A DNA stretch of 64,000 nucleotides from Ascoidea rubescens DSM 1968 (Eukaryota > Ascomycota > Saccharomycetes > Ascoideales > Ascoideaceae). This document shows positions 41,570-55,099 of this stretch, piece after piece (position 1 is the first letter of the stretch; the number at the start of each line of letters is the position of its first letter). A program made the translations under genes and the position numbers. The DNA lies in assembly GCF_001661345.1 (NCBI RefSeq), contig NW_017962917.1, positions 372,001 to 436,000 on the forward strand, in the 5' to 3' direction. Under the pieces are notes generated by a model. That model searched no databases. It saw nothing but the letters and a program-made list of their open reading frames with translations, and was not told where the DNA came from.

Positions 41570-42544
41570 TTATTGATAGATTGGCTTTGCAGGATCCCAG
41601 GGACCTTGAAGTTCATTTTTAAAGTTTTGTAAATAAATGAAATAAAGAGGGAAAATAAACAAAATGAGAAAATTTAGGGAGAACCAAAAAACGATTAGAA
41701 TCCAGATTGAATTTGAATGTTTGAACAAATTAAAGAAAAAAGCAGTTGATAGAATAAAGTAAGAAACGAAGAGGAATTTATTTGAGTTTTTGTGAGGACG
41801 AGATTTATTATAGATTCTCAAATGGTGTTGAAAAATCGGGTAAATTGATATAAACTGAATTGAGATTAAAATGAAACAAAAAACCTGGATGATTGAGGAT
41901 AATCTTGAAGCTAGGACGATTAGGTTTGAGAATTGGATGTTGAAAGCGACAATTGAGTAAGTGTAGTTGTCTTTGTTTTTGTTATTATCTTTTGTATTGT
42001 TGCTGAACTGGTAGTTGTTTGTAAGGATGTTTAAAATGCATAGCCAGAAAGATAGAGCCCATATTGAGTCGCTGGATATCGAATTTGTCAATGATTTCAA
42101 GATGGGAGACAAACTCAAGAGGAAGGAGATAATAACGACAGACGACTTGAAGAGCTTGAAGTGGTCAATTGCATCAGCAGCAAAGCCAAAGGCGTTTGGA
42201 TTGAGACGATAGAAACAGAGGTAGATGGTGATAGTGGCGAGTGTGACGCAGAAAGAGAGAAGAGCATTGTTGTGGGAGTAGGAATAGACAAAGAAGCAGT
42301 AGACCATCAAAACATTGCAGAGATGCAAGCTCACAAGACTGAAGTCGTTGGAGATGTTCCAGTAGCTGTATTTGACGACGGTGGAGTTCTTCTTGAGGCT
42401 CTTCAAGAAGAGGGCCCTGTCGATGTAGTTGTCGGGATAGTTCTGCTTCAAGTAGAGTAACTTCCGCCACTCATTCTTGATGCTGCGCGAGCGCGCCCGC
42501 GACTTGAACTGCAACGAAAAGGAGTCTTTGCGTCGGCGCTGCAT
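41570..42544 (-). CDS. GPI2: GPI-GlcNAc transferase subunit Gpi2 (PIG-C)
   Basis: 324 residues from the ATG at 42544. Twelve upstream in-frame codons with a Trp-Cys repeat come from the GC-rich promoter and are excluded. The start has WRKLLYLKQNYPDNYID, the PIG-C N-terminal signature. About eight hydrophobic segments follow, and the protein ends with ELQGPWDPAKPIY, the characteristic Gpi2 terminus. Gpi2 belongs to the ER complex that adds GlcNAc to phosphatidylinositol, the first step of GPI-anchor synthesis. The Asn/Lys insert near residue 190 is lineage-specific. It is divergent from PGI1 with only 215 bases between the ATGs. Confidence 0.9.
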   Translation of the reverse strand: MQRRRKDSFSLQFKSRARSRSIKNEWRKLLYLKQNYPDNYIDRALFLKSLKKNSTVVKYSYWNISNDFSLVSLHLCNVLMVYCFFVYSYSHNNALLSFCVTLATITIYLCFYRLNPNAFGFAADAIDHFKLFKSSVVIISFLLSLSPILKSLTNSISSDSIWALSFWLCILNILTNNYQFSNNTKDNNKNKDNYTYSIVAFNIQFSNLIVLASRLSSIIQVFCFILISIQFISIYPIFQHHLRIYNKSRPHKNSNKFLFVSYFILSTAFFFNLFKHSNSIWILIVFWFSLNFLILFIFPLYFIYLQNFKNELQGPWDPAKPIYQ

Positions 42545-42615
42545 GCTTTTCCGGCACCACACGCACCACACGCACCACAATCAGCAGACGCTTCGACCTC
42601 TTCTGACGGCACGCA

Positions 42616-44454
<1,839 letters not shown>

Positions 44455-45320
44455 TATATTATATTGCTTTTCTTTAAAATCTCTGTTTTTTTATCTTTTC
44501 TCATGTTTCACACATTTAGTTTAGTTTTGTTTTGTTTTCTTTCACTTTTTTTCTTTTTATTTACGTTTTTCAAAACAATAAAATATTTATAACGACAATC
44601 AACAATATATAATTTCAACACCACTTTTATTTATACACCTATATAAATAATAATACATGAATATGATTAAATTGAATCTAAACAAAGTAATAAATCAAAA
44701 AAAAATTTGAAATCAAAAATAAATAATAAAACAAAAATTTAAATTGTGATAATTCACAGTATATCGATCGATTATATAAATAAAACTATCAATAGCAAAT
44801 TATTACTATTTATTTATATTGTTGATACATTTTACTATTCACAAATCTATACAGATTATATCCAAAATCATTAATATCAACACTTAATGACAGATTAACT
44901 AATAAAAAAAAAATTAAATATTGTTAAGTTTTTTATCAACAAGACTTCATTTTATTACTTAACAATAATCATTCTTATTATATTACCTTCTGCTTATTTT
45001 TGAATTGAACAAATTAAATAGTAGAAGTGGTAATAAAAACTTTCAATAATAAAAACACCATAAACTTGAAAAAAAAATAAATATCCGAAAGCTTCATAAG
45101 ACAAAAACAAAAACAAAAATAAAAAAATAATAAAATATACAAAATAATTAATAAGAAATAAAAATTAAAAAATTAAAAAAAAAATATTTAGTGAAAAAAT
45201 TAAACAGGATTATGATTTATTTACATGATCAAATTAACACATAATACTTAAGTGTGGATATAGAGATGAAATTTGAAATGACTTGATAGATATTGGAAAG
45301 GAGACCTGGAAATCTAAAGA
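44455..45320. other. Convergent intergenic spacer
   Basis: 870 bases of extremely AT-rich DNA with A and T runs between PGI1 and RIM2; no gene or motif recognised. Confidence 0.6.
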
Positions 45321-46529
45321 TTAAAATTTAGATAAAAGCTTGGTGACAACTTCCCATGTACCAAACATAATAATACTATTGGGAACAGTTCTTAATAAAT
45401 GAGGAGTTAAACCACCATACATACTTACAAAACCTTCTTCTTTGACAACTAGTCTGAAACATTGAACAATTCCAGTATATTTTGGTGAACCATTTTCCAT
45501 AGGAGCTTGTCTTAATCTTGTTCTGATAACTTCATGAGGATATGTTATCAAAGAAGCAATAAATTTGGCAAAACCTGCAGAACCAGATCTTTTACCCCAT
45601 TCGACAACTGAGTCCCAATTGGATTTTTCATAATTGGGATTATTTAATGAATTTGAATTTTTTGAATTTTTTGAAATTATCAATTTCATTTGTTCATAAA
45701 GAACCCATTGTAATATTCCCTCAACGGAACCTAAATAGGAGGCACTAAGACCTTTATAAAGACCTTTGATACCTTCCAATTTCATGACTTTTCTGAAGCA
45801 ATCATAGGAGTTTCTATATTCTCTTTGGAGAGATGAGCTTTTTTGATCCAATTGTAATCGTGTTTTAATCAACCAAATTGGATTGGTTAAAGTTGAAGTC
45901 CAAATACCAGCATTAGCAGCAGACAATAAATGGATCCATGTTGCTTCTTGACTGTTATTGAAATTTGTTTTAATAAAATCTTTTGTAAGACCGTAGGTAA
46001 AGAAATTTATAGATCTTGCAGGAATTACACCCACCAAATTTGGACCCAACCCTTTAAACAAAGATCTGAAACCTTCTAATCTGTAAAGATTATTGATGAT
46101 ACTAAAAGTGTCTTTTAAATGTGCTCCTGCACTAAGGACTGGATTCGAGCTATGAAGTGAACTTGAACTTTTGTAAATGTTCTTGTAAACGTCCGATTGC
46201 AATCTCGTCTTCACAACATCAAATGGACAAGTAAAAACAGCTCCTGTCATACCACCAACGCCACCAGCAACAAAATGTACCCATGGCTTTACAGTTCCTT
46301 TCGACACATCTTTGGTCTTTTCACCAATATTTTTCTTAGTATCGATGATTTCGAATTTGTTAACAGTAGGCGACGGTTTCAAACCAGCTAGGTAAGGAAG
46401 TAATTTTGCGTCTTTTAGACTCGATGATTTTTCATCACTAACAAGAAAAGGAATCGAGGCTTCAGCATCATGCTCAAACTTCTCTAATCTTAGCAAGTTT
46501 TCATTTGACAAACCCTTTTGCATTGACAT
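45321..46529 (-). CDS. RIM2: Mitochondrial pyrimidine nucleotide carrier
   Basis: 402 residues with three carrier repeats. The signatures are CPFDVVKTRLQ, TNPIWLIKTRLQ and YPHEVIRTRLR, each followed by the second half-motif. The long first matrix loop and KPWVHFVAGGVGGMTGAVFT are typical of Rim2/SLC25A33-36. The transporter exchanges pyrimidine nucleotides, with a link to iron, across the inner membrane and is needed for mitochondrial DNA maintenance. About 85 N-terminal residues precede the first repeat. Two ATGs occur at codons 1 and 3. Confidence 0.92.
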   Translation of the reverse strand: MSMQKGLSNENLLRLEKFEHDAEASIPFLVSDEKSSSLKDAKLLPYLAGLKPSPTVNKFEIIDTKKNIGEKTKDVSKGTVKPWVHFVAGGVGGMTGAVFTCPFDVVKTRLQSDVYKNIYKSSSSLHSSNPVLSAGAHLKDTFSIINNLYRLEGFRSLFKGLGPNLVGVIPARSINFFTYGLTKDFIKTNFNNSQEATWIHLLSAANAGIWTSTLTNPIWLIKTRLQLDQKSSSLQREYRNSYDCFRKVMKLEGIKGLYKGLSASYLGSVEGILQWVLYEQMKLIISKNSKNSNSLNNPNYEKSNWDSVVEWGKRSGSAGFAKFIASLITYPHEVIRTRLRQAPMENGSPKYTGIVQCFRLVVKEEGFVSMYGGLTPHLLRTVPNSIIMFGTWEVVTKLLSKF

Positions 46530-47148
46530 TTTCTCTGGTGTATTTCAAATATTACTAAAAATCTTCAGTTAAAAACGTTTTTAATGTTGCTCTGTAAAAA
46601 ATTTGCTATCCCTTTATAGTATCTTGTATCCTACCAGTGATAACCTACAAAGATAAGCTTAATAAGTCTTGTTGTTCATATATCTAATAATACAATAAAA
46701 CAAAGAAAAAATAGAAAGAAATAACAAAAATAACAAAAATAAAAAATAGAAAATAAAATGAATAAATTCCAAATATTTATCTCAAAAGTTATCACTCCAA
46801 AGAATCGCTACAACTGAAATTTTTTCCACAGAAATTTGCACGTGCACCGAGGCATCGGATATTGTGTTCGTTTGTTCGCCGCGCGCCAAACGAACTTTTT
46901 TCAGAGCCACAGCGCTGTTTGGGTTTTTTTTGACTTTGGCAGCATTTCCAGCACAGGCAGCACAGGCAGCATCTCTCTCACTACTTTGCTTTGTTTCTAC
47001 CCACAAACCAGTTGTTTGACATTGGGCTGTTTGGTGTATGCTTACTTCCTCTTTTTTGTGTGTCTGTTAGTGCGTTTTTTGGCGATTTTAAAGCGATTTT
47101 ATGCTATACATAAGTAGCAGATTTAAATGATTAGTCGCTGTCTCAACA
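46530..47148. promoter_or_regulatory. Divergent promoter of RIM2 and MSI1-like gene
   Basis: GC-rich core at about 46830-47000, with CACGTG at 46839-46844 and GGCAGCACAGGCAGCA near 46955-46975. The flanks are AT-rich. Confidence 0.5.
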
Positions 47149-49023
47149 ATGTCCCATGAAGAAGATATACAATTCATAGGCATGAAGACTTCTTCTAGTG
47201 AGGGAGCTCTTCCAGATATAATTGGACTTGATTCAAGCTCCACTTCGCCAACTTCCCTGGCTTTTGTTGATAATTCAACTATCAATTCAAAAATTAAGAA
47301 AAATGAAAGTAAACAGTCAAATCAACCAAGCATATTTGCTTACTTGAACAGTAACAAATTCAATGGAAGAATCTCCAAAGAAAGTAATGCAAGAACTGAT
47401 CAGGGATCTGATTTGGCTAATGGCTTGCAATCAAAGAACTCTTCAGTTGCTTCAAAACCAGAAACAATTGAAATTGATGATCCTCATGAAATAAATGATA
47501 TCACAATGACCAGTCCAACAATTGATAAAGAGGTCCTTGATGTTCAGGATAACGATAACCATAATGAATATGATAATGATTCAAGCTTGCTTATAGACTC
47601 AAAATCTCAAGAAGAGTATCAAATTTGGAAGAAAAATTCTCCTTATTTGTATGATTACTTGCAAACTTTTTCCTTAGTATGGCCTTCATTAACTGTTCAA
47701 TTTCTTCCTGATTTTGAAAAAGTTGAAATTAATAACATCAGCCTTTCCGAAAATTATGATCGTAACATTAATGAAAAAAATGACAATTTAAATAAAACTA
47801 AAATCAAACCTAATAACAAAAGTACCAAAACTAATAACCAGGTATTCAAAAAAAAATTTCGATTATTATTTGGCTCTTTTTCTTCTAAAGTTTCATCCGA
47901 ATTCATTCACTTTGCAGATTTTACTACGTCTGATCTAAGTTCAAAATTTATCTCTATTGAACATTTTGATCCAGAGAAAAATGAGTTTCTAAACAGTAAT
48001 ATAAATAATATAACTAACTCCAGTAGCTCAAATAATAATAGTGCAAATTATCTTTTTAAAAAAATTACAGTCAATCAAAAGATTTTAAATAAAGGTGATA
48101 TTAACAGACTAATTTATATGCCTCAAAAACCAGATATAATATCCTCTATTAATGATTCTGGCAAAATTTATCTATTTGATAGAACAAAGCATTTCAGTAA
48201 ACTAAATAGTACTTTTGAGAAATTCAAACCTCAAATGATTTTGGATTACCATAAAACCGAGGGTTACGGCTTATCTTTTAATCATCACAAAGAAGGATAT
48301 TTGCTTTCTGCTTCTCTGGATGGAAATGCCTGTCTTTGGGATATCAAAAGTACTTTTTCTCTAAAAAATAATACAGTGGATACACCATTAAGTGTGGTCA
48401 AAAACTCACATCCTGGTGGTGTAAATGATATCAAATGGTTATATTCTCATGACTCAATTTATGGTTCTGTTGGAGAAGACAATTCAATAAAAATTTTCGA
48501 TATAAGACTACCAGTTCTTAATGATAGTAAAAGATCTACACCCTCAAATAACTCATATCATAATAGTGGAATTAATTCTTTATCCTTCAATTTTAAAAAT
48601 ATGTTTTGTCTAGCAACTGCTGATTCTGATGGTTTAATAGCGATCTGGGACTTGAGAGATTTTTCAAAACCCATATATTCTTTAAAAAACGCTCATAAGG
48701 GGTCAATTTCTACCATAAAATGGAATAATAATCTTGGTTCCATATTGGCTTCAGCTGGTCAAGACGACCATAGAGTCAAACTCTGGGATATGGCTCAGAT
48801 GAACCCAAATAACGATACTTCAACTATCAAAGATTATGACCAGGGCTTTACTGAGCCCATAGATGATAAAACTTTTAATAGAGAATTGTTATTTATTCAT
48901 GGAGGACATATGAGTGGTGTTAATGATATATCCTGGAATCCCAACGATGATTGGATGATTTCCTCTGTGTCTAATGACAATTCTTTGCATGTTTGGAAAC
49001 CTTCAAAATCCATTGTGGAATAA
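47149..49023 (+). CDS. MSI1: WD40 chromatin-assembly subunit (Msi1/Hat2 family)
   Basis: 624 residues. The family N-terminal helix is at about residues 155-185: YQIWKKNSPYLYDYLQT followed by WPSLTVQFLPD. Seven WD repeats follow. The last, HGGHMSGVNDISWNPNDD followed by SVSNDNSLHVWKP, matches S. cerevisiae Msi1 (CAF-1 p50) better than Hat2. CAF-1 deposits H3-H4 behind replication forks. The Msi1/RbAp48 subunit binds the H4 helix. About 150 residues of Ser/Asn/Asp-rich sequence precede the helix and another insert lies between the first repeats, so the protein is 200 residues longer than S. cerevisiae Msi1. Codon 390, in a WD repeat, is CTG where Msi1 has Ser. Confidence 0.82.
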   Translation: MSHEEDIQFIGMKTSSSEGALPDIIGLDSSSTSPTSLAFVDNSTINSKIKKNESKQSNQPSIFAYLNSNKFNGRISKESNARTDQGSDLANGLQSKNSSVASKPETIEIDDPHEINDITMTSPTIDKEVLDVQDNDNHNEYDNDSSLLIDSKSQEEYQIWKKNSPYLYDYLQTFSLVWPSLTVQFLPDFEKVEINNISLSENYDRNINEKNDNLNKTKIKPNNKSTKTNNQVFKKKFRLLFGSFSSKVSSEFIHFADFTTSDLSSKFISIEHFDPEKNEFLNSNINNITNSSSSNNNSANYLFKKITVNQKILNKGDINRLIYMPQKPDIISSINDSGKIYLFDRTKHFSKLNSTFEKFKPQMILDYHKTEGYGLSFNHHKEGYLLSASLDGNACLWDIKSTFSLKNNTVDTPLSVVKNSHPGGVNDIKWLYSHDSIYGSVGEDNSIKIFDIRLPVLNDSKRSTPSNNSYHNSGINSLSFNFKNMFCLATADSDGLIAIWDLRDFSKPIYSLKNAHKGSISTIKWNNNLGSILASAGQDDHRVKLWDMAQMNPNNDTSTIKDYDQGFTEPIDDKTFNRELLFIHGGHMSGVNDISWNPNDDWMISSVSNDNSLHVWKPSKSIVE

Positions 49024-49483
49024 TTATAAAAAACTTAATTGATAGATTTTTCTGATTTAACTAAATCATTTTGTCAAGAGTTTATTTCTAATTTAATATT
49101 AACTGTATTTTTAGCTACTCTTTTAGTTGTATCAATATAAACCATTTTTATAATTATATTTGAAGAATGTTTTATATTGAAGGAATTTATCAGAAAAGAA
49201 GTCTCAATGTGTAGAATGATTATAAATAATTGAGACAAATTGAAAAAAAAAAACATTGAAAAACGATAGAATTAAAATAGAAATATAAAAGTAAATCAAT
49301 AACACAAAAAAACAAAATAATGGATGAAAATGAAAGACAAAACATAGATAATAAAAATGAAAATATAAAATATAAAATAAAATATAAAAAAATATGAAAA
49401 ACGAACATAGAAAATAGATAACAGGAAAAAAAAGGAACTAAAAACAAAATAAAAAACTAGTTTCAATAATCAAAACCGCAAGT
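49024..49483. other. Convergent intergenic spacer
   Basis: Very AT-rich with A-rich runs (49250-49450); no gene seen. Confidence 0.6.
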
Positions 49484-52400
49484 TTACCTTAAAGTGTTTA
49501 AAACTTTGAATAAATAATTTGCTTCTTTAGAGTTTTTCAACTCTATCAAATAGTTAAATGAAAATAGAGTCTCCTCAAAAAATTTTTTGTTTTCGCAATC
49601 ATATAAGTGCTTATCCAGAATAATTAAACAGATCCCTGATTGACCAATTCGTCTAGACTTGGTTCCTCTAATAACAGTATTGATTAAGACCTCACCAGTC
49701 TTTATGCAAGTGATTTTTATTTTAAATAATTGAGGTGATGAAAGTGACGCTATATTTAAGACTCCCATAGCAACTGGTTTCCACTTGGATTGATCTTGAG
49801 AATTTTTGGTATGTAATCTAATTTTTACGGATCTAACTATATTATGTTGTTCCTTCAATGTAGTTACATCAATTTTTTTGTGATTTTTCTCCATCATTTC
49901 TTCTATTTTATCCAAATCACGCAAACTTTCAGGAAAATCCTCATTTTTGAAAGAAGTTGAAAAAGCTGAACTTGAAGGGGTAGAGGTAGGAGTTCTGGCA
50001 GAAGGCCCCCACTTCAAGTTGTTTGATGTAGATGCTGTTGAGGTGCTGAGTTCACTGGAATGGATTGCAAAAATTGATTTCAAAGGCTTGAATTTTGCAG
50101 AGAGAGCACTTTTATGTCTGCCAATAGGAATCGATTTTTCTGGTAGCGCTATTGAAGCAGATCGGGCACTCTCTTTGGACCCCGAAATATCTGAATGATC
50201 TAGTTTAGGTGGTTGAATGTTTCCATTGCCTAAAACATTAGAATTTTCCGAGAGTTCAAAAATCGTGTTATTTCGAGCACACTCGATATTTCGAATAACT
50301 GAAGTAAGATTTTTAGGATTTGAACGTATAGAAATAGTAATGGATTTTGATTTTTTAGTTGATTTTGATGTGACGATATGAATATCCATAGGATTTATCG
50401 TTTTAATTACCAATGACTTTGATAAAAGAAAAGTATAAATAGGTTTTGAGCTATTAAAATTAAAATTTGGATTATTGTAAAAAAATCCTAAGAAGAACTG
50501 TTTTTGAAAAGAAGATACTGTTGTTATCACTTCCTTGTCATCTAATGATTCCCATCTGTTTTCGTTTAAAAAGTAAACATGACATAATGTGTTTAATAGC
50601 AATTTGGATTTAAAGAAATTCTCTTCCTCAATTGAAAACAGGTTCTCGGAAAACTGAGAATTAACAGTAGAAGTGTTTGAAAAATGAGTAGATACAGACC
50701 TAAATTTTTCATGACCTTTCAAATTTGAGAGAGATGTTTTGATCTTTAATCCTTTCCAATTTTTGGATTTACGAATATTTTCTCTAGGGCTATTGGCGTA
50801 ATCGTATTCTTTAGTTGCTAAACTTTCAATTGGCGATGAGATGCCCCTATTTTTGAAGGGGAAAGTTTTAATTATTGAAACTTTGTGATTATGTTTATTG
50901 AGTAAATTGTTTATTTCTGAAGGTTCTGTTTTTGTTCTTATAATTTTCGGTGTGTTTTTTAATGTATAGCCATTTGATTCCGTTTGGGTTTTTTTCAAAT
51001 CTGGTTTTAAAATTTCCCTACTATTGAACTCCTTCAGCAATTTTCTTGATGTCTGTTTTTGCTTTTGAGAAATTTTTTCAAATGTGTTATTGAATGTTTG
51101 TGAAATGCTCTTGGATCTTTTCTTTCTAGCTTTAAAGATTTTATCATCGTTTTCAAATGGTGAATTTTGGATTTGTATTGATTTATCTTTTGAGTGTTTA
51201 AAATCTCTTGGTTCTTTTTTAGAGTTTGAAAGAGTAGCTTTAAGATTATCAAAAGATTTTCTGCATGTTAAACCAAATGCATGAACCATTGATTTTCTAT
51301 TTTTTTTAGAATCAGTAGGAGTAATTATTGTAGGTTTTAATTTTTCTACTGATTCTTCGATAATTGTAGATTTCAAAAAGTTGGGTGTATCGAAGTCAGA
51401 ATCATCTTCATTTTCACTTTCCTTAATAGTATTCACTATATCATTTTTTTCCTGATGACGGGTTTCATTAGGACTATAGTTGGTTTCATTTTTTGGAAGA
51501 ACAGAGCAACTAGAAAGGTTTCTGCTATAACTTAAATGCAATGAATTTGATGATAATCTTCTGCTTCTATGAATATGAATTTCTGACAAGTCTGATGAGC
51601 TTTCATACGTTCTATGAGAAATATTCATTGAAGGGGGCGTATCAACAAAAACTGCTGATTGCATTGAATTCCTATTCTTTATAGTTGAGTATGAATTTAC
51701 AGACATACGATTATGCGTTGTATTTGTTTCTAATGAATTTTTACTATTATTTTCATTTTCAATTTCAATTTCAATTTCAATTTTTTTGGTCACTTCTGAA
51801 TTACTTGGCTCCCTAGTATTGCTTGACTCCTTAGTATTATTATCATCATTTGTTTTAGAATCTTCTAAAGAGTTTTTAGAGGAAATTTTTTCAAAAGGAT
51901 CTTTTTTCTTGTTTTTATCATTTAAAGCTTGACTGTAAACAGAATTTCTTTTATTTTTGGGTGGTATTGATATTAATTTCAAACTAGTCTCGCTTAGATT
52001 ATTGGAAACGCCTTCTTTTGAGGTATTATTGAGAAATATAATGGATCTTCTAATATCTAAAATTTCTGCCTTGCCATTATTTACAAACTCGATATCTTCA
52101 ATTATGGGTGTTTTAATTATTTGATCATTTTCATTTTCATCATCAGTTGTAATGAAACTGGATGGGCTTGTTCCATTAATACTGCTATCATTATAATTAT
52201 CAATTGAAGGCAGATATGTGTTCGATTCACTATCTGGAGTGACATTATTTGATGATAAACCTGCTATTTGGGGTTTGTCCAAGTTATTGTCAATATCATT
52301 AGATTTCTCATCGATCTTATTAGTATCATTTTTGAGTGATGATAATGTTGATAAATGAGAAGTAAAATTTGGTGTTGATCTTGCTATTCTTAGAGTGTTT

Positions 52401-53690
52401 ATGGCGGATAAAGATCTATCATGATTTGCATGAAGTAAATCATGGTTAATGTTATTATTATTTATATCAATAGATTGATTTTTTTTAGTGTCATTATATT
52501 TATATGCGTTATTATTATTATTATTATTATTATTGTTGTTGTTGTTGTTATTATTATTATGATGATGTTTAAAATAATAATGATTGTTGTTATCACGAGT
52601 GATAAATGGATCATAGGTTAAACCCAAGCCATCTTGAAACATAAGGTTTTGTTTTGTTTGTTTGTATTTTTGAAAAAAGGATTTTTCAAAATTGAGTTTT
52701 TTAAAAGAATTATCGTAATCAAATAAATGGTTAAAAATGTTTAGCCAATTTTTAAACTGAATAGAGTCTGGACAAGATAACTTGATTGATATTTTATTAT
52801 TTTTATTAAACTCATTTTCGTCATCATATTGATCATTAATCTTTGTATTAATATGATTGTTATTTTTATTTAGGGGTAAATAGTCGATGATGTTTTCAGG
52901 TACAGTTAAAGAAATTTGATTAATATCAGGGTTTGAAGTTATTGAGAGAATTTTCAATTCATTTTTTCTGAAGGGAGGGAATAATAAGTTTCTGCCAATA
53001 GATTCAACTGAACAAATAGCTAAAGCAGATATTCTATTGTAATCAATTGAGTTGAAATTTAGTGAATTGCTATCATCGCTATCGCTGTTGTTATTTGTGA
53101 TAATAGCATTGTTATTATTGATTTGCTCATTTGATAACAAAAAGCATTCAATTAGTTTTTTATTTGTTGTATAATCTAGTTTGTGGTAAAATTGAAATTC
53201 AAAATAATCTCTTTTGATAATGTTGTTGGTATTGATAAAGGAGGAGCAATTTCTTAGGGTGTAAATATCTCTTACTTGATTAAAATTTAGAATATTTTGA
53301 TCGAATTTTGAGTTATTTATAGTGATTGGAAACAAGTTATTTTTATTATGGGAGATGTTGTTTATTTGATTTGATAGATTTGGGATCGATATGTTAAAGT
53401 TTGCAATTATTTTTTTAATTAGTAATTTATTGTTATTATTTGAGTTTGAATAATTGTTTAAAAAGATGTTATTTGAGTATAGATTTAACAAATTGTTAAA
53501 GAATTGAAGCAAGTATTTTAATCTGATGATGGGTTTCTTTTTATAGACAGATTCTTGATTTGATTCTAGAAACTGATGAAAAGAGGAGGAGATGTCTATG
53601 TAAGATTTGTAAATGATTGAAATTTTAAGGGACCAAATTGAGATTTGGTAAATTAAAGAGTCTAGGTTGTTATTAATGATCTTGTTATTA

Positions 53691-53723
<33 letters not shown>

Positions 53724-54727
53724 GTAGTAGTAGTAGTATTGATGTTTATGATGTTGTTTTTTAAATAGATTAGTAATTCATTGTGTAGATTCAATAAGGA
53801 TTTGACAGAGTTTAGTAATACTTTTTGATCATTAAATAGGTATTTTTGGTTTATGTCATTGATGTTAACGTTATTAGGATTGATATTGTTATCATCGTTG
53901 ATGTAGTAATACTCGTTATTTAAAAATTTAGAGTCGATTAGATCATCCAAATTGGAGTTTAAAATGATAGAATAGTTTAGTAAATTATCTAGATAGATTA
54001 GTTCTGATTTTTTAAAATCGATCAAATAGTTGAGTTTTTCTATGGGGTCAATTTCTATATCATCAATTTGATTTTCATTATTGGAATCAGAGATGGTGTT
54101 GTGTTTGGAGTGTTTAGAGTTTTTACTGTTATTATTGGTTAAATCAATAATATCAAATTCATAATCAGAATCAATATCAATATTATCATTGTCAATGTCC
54201 ATATGAGTATCTTTATCGATGTTATTATTATGATTATTGTCATTTTTAGTTTGATTATCGTCGTTATTACGTTTATTGTGATTACTGTGAATAATTGTAT
54301 TTTTATCGATATTAATAATTGAAAGCCTTAACTTTGGGCGGCTAGGAGGTAGATTATCGTTAATGAGAGTATTTGAACTATTGAAATTATTTTGAGTATT
54401 CTGATTATTTTTGATATTAGTTCGAACATTTTCCAATAAAAACAGGTCTGATTTTCCTAAGGTTGTATCAGAGGAGGAGGTGATATCGTTATTATTATCG
54501 TTATTGTTATTGTTATCGTTATTGTTATCATTACGGCCCTTACCGTTTTTGTAAGAATCAGTATCATTATGGGTACTGTTTTTGCTATTGCTAGTATTAA
54601 AGTTAGTATCGTTTATATAGTTGAAGTTGGACACTGAACTGGAGTAGGAAATGGAGTCAGATAGAGAGCCTGTATCATTTTTGATTAAATCATTTAAAAC
54701 CTGTAGAGACAACTTGGATAAGGTCAT
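49484..54727 (-). CDS. Giant DH-PH-like (Rho GEF-type) polarity protein
   Basis: 1747 residues from the ATG at 54727; the frame extends about 110 codons upstream into a GC island with Ala/Glu repeats and is not used. After an Asn/Asp-rich N-terminus, about residues 200-430 resemble a DH domain: KSELIYLDNLLNYSIILNSN early, LLNLHNELLIYLKN in the middle and KKPIIRLKYLLQFF near the end, similar to the DH helix before the PH domain. A PH-like block follows, with NLLFPPFRKNELKIL. The centre is a 700-residue low-complexity, phospho-site-rich region. The last 350 residues hold two more folded segments, one near WESLDDKEVITTVSSF and a C-terminal one with RRIGQSGICLIILDK. The layout suggests a fungal Rho-GTPase regulator. 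I cannot name the orthologue. Confidence 0.6.
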
Positions 54728-55099
54728 TTTATAAGCAAAAAAGAGTGAAAAGGAACAGACGAAAAGAACGTGGATTAAAAGCGATAGGCGGAAGATAAAA
54801 ACAAAAAACAAAAGAAGGGATGGCAAGAAAGCAGACAAAAGAAAAAGAGGGACAAAAGAACGAATGGACTGTGTCTCTGCTGCTTCTGCTGCTTCTGTTG
54901 AAACTGCTTCTGCTGCTTCTGCTGAAAAAACAACCTCTCCTCCAAAAACCGGGCTGAAGCGGCCTGAGAGAAAGAGAGCCAGCAGTGCGGGTGCGTGCAG
55001 GGGTGCGTTTATGTACGCAGTGCATGCATGTTCCAGCAGCTTCACCCGCAGCACTGGACTGTTTCTGCTTTGCTGCTTTTGCTACTTCTGCTTCCTGCT

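Noticed and set aside
54728-55054. N-terminal extension of the DH-PH-like protein with Ala/Glu repeats
   Set aside because: It arises from translating CTG-triplet DNA in the promoter island; the ATG at 54727 starts the protein-like part.
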